64,000 bases of DNA from Ulota crispa (lineage: Eukaryota > Streptophyta > Bryopsida > Orthotrichales > Orthotrichaceae): assembly GCA_963920765.1 (NCBI GenBank), contig OY987246.1, positions 24,623,167 to 24,687,166 of the forward strand, written 5' to 3'. Shown here one piece after another: positions 59,000 through 64,000 of the stretch. Made by a program: the position numbers and the translations under genes. Each line of letters opens with the position of its first letter. The stretch's first letter is position 1. Under the pieces are notes generated by a model. That model had not been told where the DNA came from. It saw only the letters and a list, made by a program, of their open reading frames with translations, and ran no database searches.

Positions 59000-60179
59000 A
59001 CACCATATTTGTTAAATTGGGAAAAAGAGTACATTTTGGGACTTCTAAAGGTTTTAGGTGATCTAAAAATCAAGCTCGCATCGTATTTTTGGTACACATG
59101 CCTTCACATGAGAGGAGGAATTTGCAACGGAAAAAATCTTAGTGGCTTAGACTGAAACCGATCCCTTCAAATCTGGTTTAACCCCTAAAGGACCAATGTC
59201 CCCTCGGGGGACAAATGGGATTTTGGGCATGTACTTATGGCTAAACTACTCTGCGTGATTTTTTGAAAATTTTATTGAAGGTGGGAAATTCAAAGATCTA
59301 CATGGGCATCTAATTTTGTCTTCATTCCAACATTTGATGAAAATGTTATGCATGAATTTATGAAAAATGGTGCTCCTCGGGCAGCCAAAAACTTCTTTAA
59401 AATTTTCATTTTTTTCAAATAAAAATCTGAAATAGGTTCTTTAGACTTATATAGACGCGGGGAGCTTTGAATCATTCAATTTTGATAGATGATTTGAAAG
59501 TTACGAGGGGTTTTTGTTTGCGGGTAGTTCTAGATTCTCTACTCTAAAATAAACTTTGAAGTCCTTCATTTTACTCCATTTTCAATATTTTGAAAAAAAA
59601 ACAAAACCAAAGGATGTAAATTGTTTATCACAACATTATAACCATTGGGATTTGCCTTTTTCATTTATATAATTAAATTCTTAACAATTTAGTGTTTTGA
59701 CTCATTCTCTACTTCTTTTTACTTACTATTTTTTCCCATGTGTTGTATGGGTTCCAATTGATTTGAAAATTCTCCCACACATACCTAACTTGGTCTCCTA
59801 CATGGGAAAAATAAACCTCAACTTTGTGTAGAGTAATTTTTTTGCTCTAAGAGTGGTCAAAGCCTTCTGAAATTTTTGGGCAGTAGCAAAAAGAAACTCA
59901 TTTCCGCAATTCAGATGTAAGTATCTCACTCATTTTTGTGTAGATTGAGCTGAATTTTTTACTACATGTACCTCATGTAGTTTATTGTAAGATCTTATGG
60001 TTGAATTCTTGTAAAAAACTTTTTTTCTTACCATTGTACTTGCTTCCCCAAAAGTGGCAGTTTTTTGTGTTTTTCACAGAAAAAATGGCTTGGTCCTTTA
60101 GGGGTTAAGGTAACTTTTTGGATTAAAGGTGGAGTACAAAACAGTACCTCCATTTTTCCCAATTTAACAAATATGGTGT
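59000..60179. mobile_element. ACACCATATT-family MITE filled by a TTAA element
   Basis: The ends ACACCATATTTGTTAAATTG / CAATTTAACAAATATGGTGT form a perfect inverted repeat with TA on both sides. Without the insert it is about 253 bp, matching 8788-9042 and 18799-19052. Confidence 0.85.
59182..60104 (+). mobile_element. TTAA-flanked element, long subfamily B, with readable empty site
   Basis: TTAA at 59178-59181 and 60105-60108. Ends CCCCTAAAGGACCAATG / TTGGTCCTTTAGGGG. 923 bp. The unfilled version of its target is at 8968-8971. Confidence 0.9.
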
Positions 60180-60181
60180 TA

Positions 60182-60756
60182 TCTGTCTTGCATTGAAGGT
60201 CAAATTTGGCAACTTGTTTGTATTGAATATAAATTCTCTCTTATATAAACGCTTATGTTGCACCATATAAGTGCTTATATGGTTTGACAAAACAACATGT
60301 ACTTTTTAACTAAATTCAAAATATCCAGAATAATAAATGATAAAAAAAATTTGGAATTACTTGCAAATCATTGAGACATCTCCCAATATTTTGCTTATGT
60401 TATACCCAAAAGATTGAGAGATCTATGCCCCTCAACATCAAAAAATCTTCCCAAATTTTACAAACATAGTTTGAAATTGTTCAAATTGTCCAAAATTATG
60501 CAGTATGGCACTAAACACCTCGAAAGGTGTTTATATGATCATATACATATTTTTTTGAGCAAAGACTTATGCCTAGCCATATTGTTCACACACCCAAATT
60601 CCTTATCTCTCTACCAAGCCATCCTTAACCCTTTATCCTTGAACCAAGGGACGCCGCAAAATTGCCATTGCAACCCAACAGCTAGTTGCTTCAACTCCAT
60701 GTCTGATAGTGTATTTGGTGTCAATATCATGTTTTATTTTTATTTTTAATTTTTTG
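60182..60756. other. Intergenic, no gene seen
   Basis: AT-rich. The open frame at 60414-60749 has no recognised domain. Confidence 0.45.
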
Positions 60757-60760
60757 TGAA

Positions 60761-61114
60761 CCCCTAACTGGTAACGTCCTCTAGCTCTGAAAAAAGATTA
60801 TGTTAAAAAAAAAAAAAAAAAAGTGGTTTTCATCTTTTCTTTTTTTTCAAAAGTGATCATAAACACATGGTCAATGGAAGGTAAAAAATTTCCTCATCAA
60901 ATGCATTCATATTTTTAGGTAACTCAAATTGTGATAAGATTTAGAAACAAAGTGTTAGGTCCCAAGCTGCCCTTCTTGCACTTTTCATGAGGGCACCATG
61001 TACTGTTGACTCTTGCAATTTTAAAAAATTCCATTATAATTGCTAGGCACTAAGATGAACAATGTAAAGTATTGTAATCGGGCTGGTCACGGTGACCAGC
61101 CCAACATTTAAGGG
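60761..61114. mobile_element. TTAA-flanked MITE, short subfamily A, reversed
   Basis: Left flank TGAA (60757-60760), right flank TTAA (61115-61118). Ends CCCCTAACTGG / CAACATTTAAGGG. Inverse of 300-682 and 62236-62594 (shared text caagctgcccttcttgcac). It holds an 18-base A run (about 60806-60823) and a perfect palindrome GGGCTGGTCAC-G-GTGACCAGCCC at 61080-61102. Confidence 0.7.
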
Positions 61115-61118
61115 TTAA

Positions 61119-62059
61119 CCCCTGAAGGACCAAGCCCTTTTTTTTGCTAAAATCACTAGAAAATGTCACTTCTAGGGGATGAGTAAGAAGGTAGATTTCT
61201 TTTTTATTTTTGGAAATACAATAGCATGATCTTGCCTTAGACTAGAAGGGGTACTTATAGGAAAAAAATCAAGTCATTCTAGATGGAGAGGAGGGAGGTA
61301 TTTACATCTGAAGTGAAGGGAAAAGGTTATTTTTCCTTGCTACAAGTAACAAGTAAATTTCAAAAGCCTTCAACCACTTTAACAGGAAAAAAATTGCTCT
61401 ACTCAAAGTTGTGCTTTTATTTTTTCATGTAGGAGATCAAGTTAGGTACATGTGGGAGGATTTTTAAATTGATTGGAATAATACAACACGTGCAAAAAAT
61501 TAGTAAATAAAAAGATATAGAGAATGAGTCAAAACACTAAATTGTTAAAGATTTAATTATTGAGATGAAAAATTCAAATCCCAACAGTTATAATGTTGTG
61601 ATAAACAATCTACTTCCTTTGCTTTAATTCTTTTTCCCAAGATATTGAAAATCGAGTAAAACAAAGGACTTCAAAATTTATTTTAGAATAAAGAATCCAT
61701 AACTGCCTGCAAACAAAAACTCCTCATAACTTTCATCTCATTGATTGAAATTGAATGAATCAAAGCTTCCCACATATGAAAAAAATCTAAAGAACCAATT
61801 TCAAATTTCTATTTTTAGAAAACACAAAATTTTAAGAAGTTTTTGGGTTGCCCAGAGTGCCCTCCCTCCCCCGGGCAGCAGAAATTCTTGCATAACTTCT
61901 TTGTCAAATGTCAAAATGAAGGAAAAATAAGATGCCCACGTAGGTCTTTGAAATCCCCATCTTCCATAAAAGTTTCAAAAAATCATACAAAGTAGTTTAA
62001 CCATAGATGTATGCCCAAAATTGCATTTGTCCCCCAAAGGACCAATGGTCCTTTAGGGG
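61119..62059 (-). mobile_element. TTAA-flanked element, long subfamily B, reversed
   Basis: TTAA at 61115-61118, shared with the element before it, and at 62060-62063. Ends CCCCTGAAGGACCAAG / TGGTCCTTTAGGGG. 941 bp. Confidence 0.85.
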
Positions 62060-62235
62060 TTAAATGACACAAACAAGGGGCTTGAACTTAGCAATAGTTG
62101 CATGGGATAACTTCCATAACCATATTTCAAAAATATGAAACCATATAAGCCATAAATCTCTCCATGTCAAAGTTTGAAACCCCGTGAGATGACCCTACTT
62201 ATCATGGTGAAAGCACCCCTTTGCACAAATTTTAA

Positions 62236-62594
62236 CCCTTAAAGGTCGGATAGATCACTGTAGCTTGCCCTGCTTGTAGCATTCTACAGTGTCTTGCACA
62301 TGGGCACAAGTAGTATTGCTTCAAAAAGTTGGAAAAGTCAACAGTGCATGGTGCCCTCATTAAAATTGCAAGAAGGGCAGCTTGGGAGCTAACACCATGT
62401 TTCTGAATCTTATCACAATTTGGGTTACAAAAAAAATGAATGCATCTTAGGAGATAATTCTTTGTCTTTCATGATGGATCATGTGTTTATGGTCACTTTT
62501 GAAAAAAAATCATATGAAAAACGATTTTTTTCTAAATCACAGAATCTTTTTTCAAAGCCAAAGGATGTTTTTTGTCCTCCTCAACATTTAGGGG
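62236..62594. mobile_element. TTAA-flanked MITE, short subfamily A
   Basis: TTAA at 62232-62235 and 62595-62598. Ends CCCTTAAAGGTCGG / CAACATTTAGGGG. 359 bp, same orientation as 300-682. Confidence 0.8.
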
Positions 62595-62598
62595 TTAA

Positions 62599-63291
62599 AC
62601 CACAAATCTCAAGTCAAGTCCCAAGTCAAGTCCCAAATCAGGTCCTGAATCAAGTCCTGATCGTAGTCCAAATCTTGCACTAACTGGGTGTTCATCACAA
62701 GAAAGCGCGAAAGGAGCAACGATGGGAGTCAGCAGAAACCCTAATTCCACTCCACCCAGCGCCACTCTTTCGTGCCTGCCCTCCCCAGCACAGATTGGGC
62801 TTCTTCCTACCAGACACGGGTCTCGGCACTCCATTCCAACAGTCTGCCAGTAGAGAGGAAGTCTTGTATAGTACATTCAGAATCGTCATCTCGCAGCGAC
62901 GACAATCGAGATGCTCCGAATATCGTATTTTTTAGGGCTTGCTCGATCGTCCTGCTGTTCTCTGAACTTTGACAGTCAGCAGTCGTATTGCTGTTGATTT
63001 CCAAGGCAGGAACTGGTACTGCGTTGACGTAGACTGGGCGATCCTTTGTTTTAGGTTTCTATTTTGAGCCTCTGCACTCGAGCAGGGTGGTATTTCAGTT
63101 GCCCAGGGGATTTCTTGGGATGGGTTCCTAGACTTTGATTTTGTGTGTCGGATAAATTTCTGGGTTAGCTCGTCAATGCGAGTCTTATGTTGGCACTCGA
63201 GGTGAGCTGTCGCTGTGGATTGGAGGAGCATGGCGGGAGTTTAACGTAGCGGAGGAAGAAGTCTTCTTCGGGTGAGTGTCTGTTTTGATCG
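62599..63291 (+). promoter_or_regulatory. Promoter and 5' leader of the DRT111/SPF45 gene
   Basis: Short direct repeats (caagtcccaagtcaagtccc, 62609-62670) follow the last TTAA element. Composition then shifts to the GC content typical of the gene. No convincing TATA box. A donor-like ggtgagtg at 63271 lacks an acceptor before the ATG. Confidence 0.45.
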
Positions 63292-64000
63292 ATGCTGGGA
63301 GGGTTGTATGGGGATCTGCCGCCCCCGTCTGCGGCAGGGGACGATGAAAGCATGGGCAAGAGTGCGGGGTTGCCGTTGAACACGCCTCTCGGGGCTTCCG
63401 TGTGGAGCAACAGCAAGCTTGCTCCGTCGAATGTGCGGAAACCGAGTTTCTTCGCTCCTCCGACCTCGGTTCTGCGCAATCAGGGGTCTGCGGCGAAGCC
63501 GAAAGCGTCGCTAGCAACGCCAGGGTTGTTGGCGGCTTCGCGATGGACGAGTGAGAATGTGCTCGCCACGCCGGAGAGGCCACAGTCCCCGCCGGCGATA
63601 CATCATCAGCATCATCATCCGGCTTTGGTGGCAGTGAGTAGCAGAGTGCTGGAAGAGTACGATCCAGCGCGGCCGAACGATTACGACGAGTATTGCAGGG
63701 AACGGAGGCGACGCAAAATTGAGGAGGAGATGCGACTGGAGGGGGAGAGGCGGCGCCAAGAGGAGGAGGAGCGCGAGGAGGCCATGAAGCAACGAGAGTT
63801 GGAGAGGGAGAGAGAGATCGAGCGCGAGAAGGAGCAGGGTCCCGAACAGCGGCCGGCGTTGCGCATCAGTGGCGAGGAAGCTTGGAAACGCCGGGCCATG
63901 CTGTCGGCAGCTCGGGAGAGCCCCAGTCCCGCTCGTGCACGCTCGCCATCGCCACCAAAGAGTGGCGAAGGGTTTAGTGCGAGCAAGCAGAGCCCCATGA
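63292..64000 (+). CDS. DRT111: DRT111/SPF45-type splicing factor, 5' part
   Basis: SPF45 (DRT111/RSN2/SFPS in Arabidopsis) is a nuclear splicing factor with a charged N-terminal region, a G-patch and a C-terminal RRM. It acts in 3' splice-site choice, abscisic-acid and light responses. The window holds the first 236 codons with no stop: MLGGLYGDLPPP at the start, EEYDPARPNDYDEY at residues 121-134, a long Arg/Glu-rich coiled region at about 135-180, LRISGEEAWKRR at 190-201, and a Ser/Pro stretch after it. These are the family's conserved N-terminal blocks in order; G-patch and RRM must lie to the right. The start is chosen because MLGGLYGDLPPP is the conserved family N-terminus. No intron in the part seen. 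Confidence 0.95.
   Translation, partial: MLGGLYGDLPPPSAAGDDESMGKSAGLPLNTPLGASVWSNSKLAPSNVRKPSFFAPPTSVLRNQGSAAKPKASLATPGLLAASRWTSENVLATPERPQSPPAIHHQHHHPALVAVSSRVLEEYDPARPNDYDEYCRERRRRKIEEEMRLEGERRRQEEEEREEAMKQRELEREREIEREKEQGPEQRPALRISGEEAWKRRAMLSAARESPSPARARSPSPPKSGEGFSASKQSPM

Noticed and set aside
59178..60108. PIF/Harbinger (TTA/TAA) origin for the TTAA family
   Set aside because: The left flank TTA and right flank TAA are not a direct repeat under that reading. TTAA fits every copy. A TA duplication with tips ACCCC...GGGGT cannot be excluded by sequence alone because TTAA is a palindrome, and this is why the piggyBac link is stated as likely, not proven.

Overview
The window is nuclear DNA of a land plant. 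It holds four protein-coding genes, three complete and one running off the right edge, in about 64 kb of otherwise repeat-filled, AT-rich sequence. The gene families (a secreted GH31 alpha-glucosidase/xylosidase, an ENTH-domain epsin-like protein, a BTB-NPH3 protein, and the DRT111/SPF45 splicing factor), the GT-AG introns and the long spacers all point to a plant with a large genome. I cannot fix the lineage from the sequence. A seed-free plant such as a clubmoss is only a guess.

Layout. 1-10200: repeats only (a 27-bp minisatellite, a Stowaway-type MITE, TTAA-flanked elements, and a hAT MITE with a mini-CACTA nested in it). 10205-14385: GH31 gene on +, five exons, with a TATA box. 15260-20394: ENTH gene on -, convergent with GH31, six coding exons; its introns are loaded with MITEs. 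20400-28190: 5' flank of the ENTH gene, then repeats. 28292-30758: NPH3-family gene on -, five exons, with a GC-rich minisatellite and a duplicated coding end just past its stop. 31000-62850: no intact gene. This stretch holds a broken PIF/Harbinger transposase (38560-39884), a tRNA-like dimeric SINE candidate, a decayed LINE on - (about 42480-47200), a very AT-rich block (47490-49030), hairpin elements and many MITEs. 63292-64000: 5' coding part of DRT111/SPF45 on +.

The most striking signal is a family of at least 16 non-autonomous elements (71 bp to 956 bp, about 9.8 kb or 15% of the window). They have ends 5'-CCCCTAAAGG / CCTTTAGGGG and are flanked by TTAA. Two of them sit inside other repeats whose unfilled relatives are also in the window, so the insertion sites can be read directly: one TTAA when empty, TTAA on both sides when filled. 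That is the signature of piggyBac-type transposition, a superfamily not normally listed among plant DNA transposons. No transposase for the family is visible here. I saw no LTR retrotransposon in the window.

The four genes are ordinary housekeeping or developmental genes and do not form a functional cluster: cell-wall/starch glycoside hydrolysis, clathrin-type vesicle traffic, phototropin/auxin-type signalling and pre-mRNA splicing.
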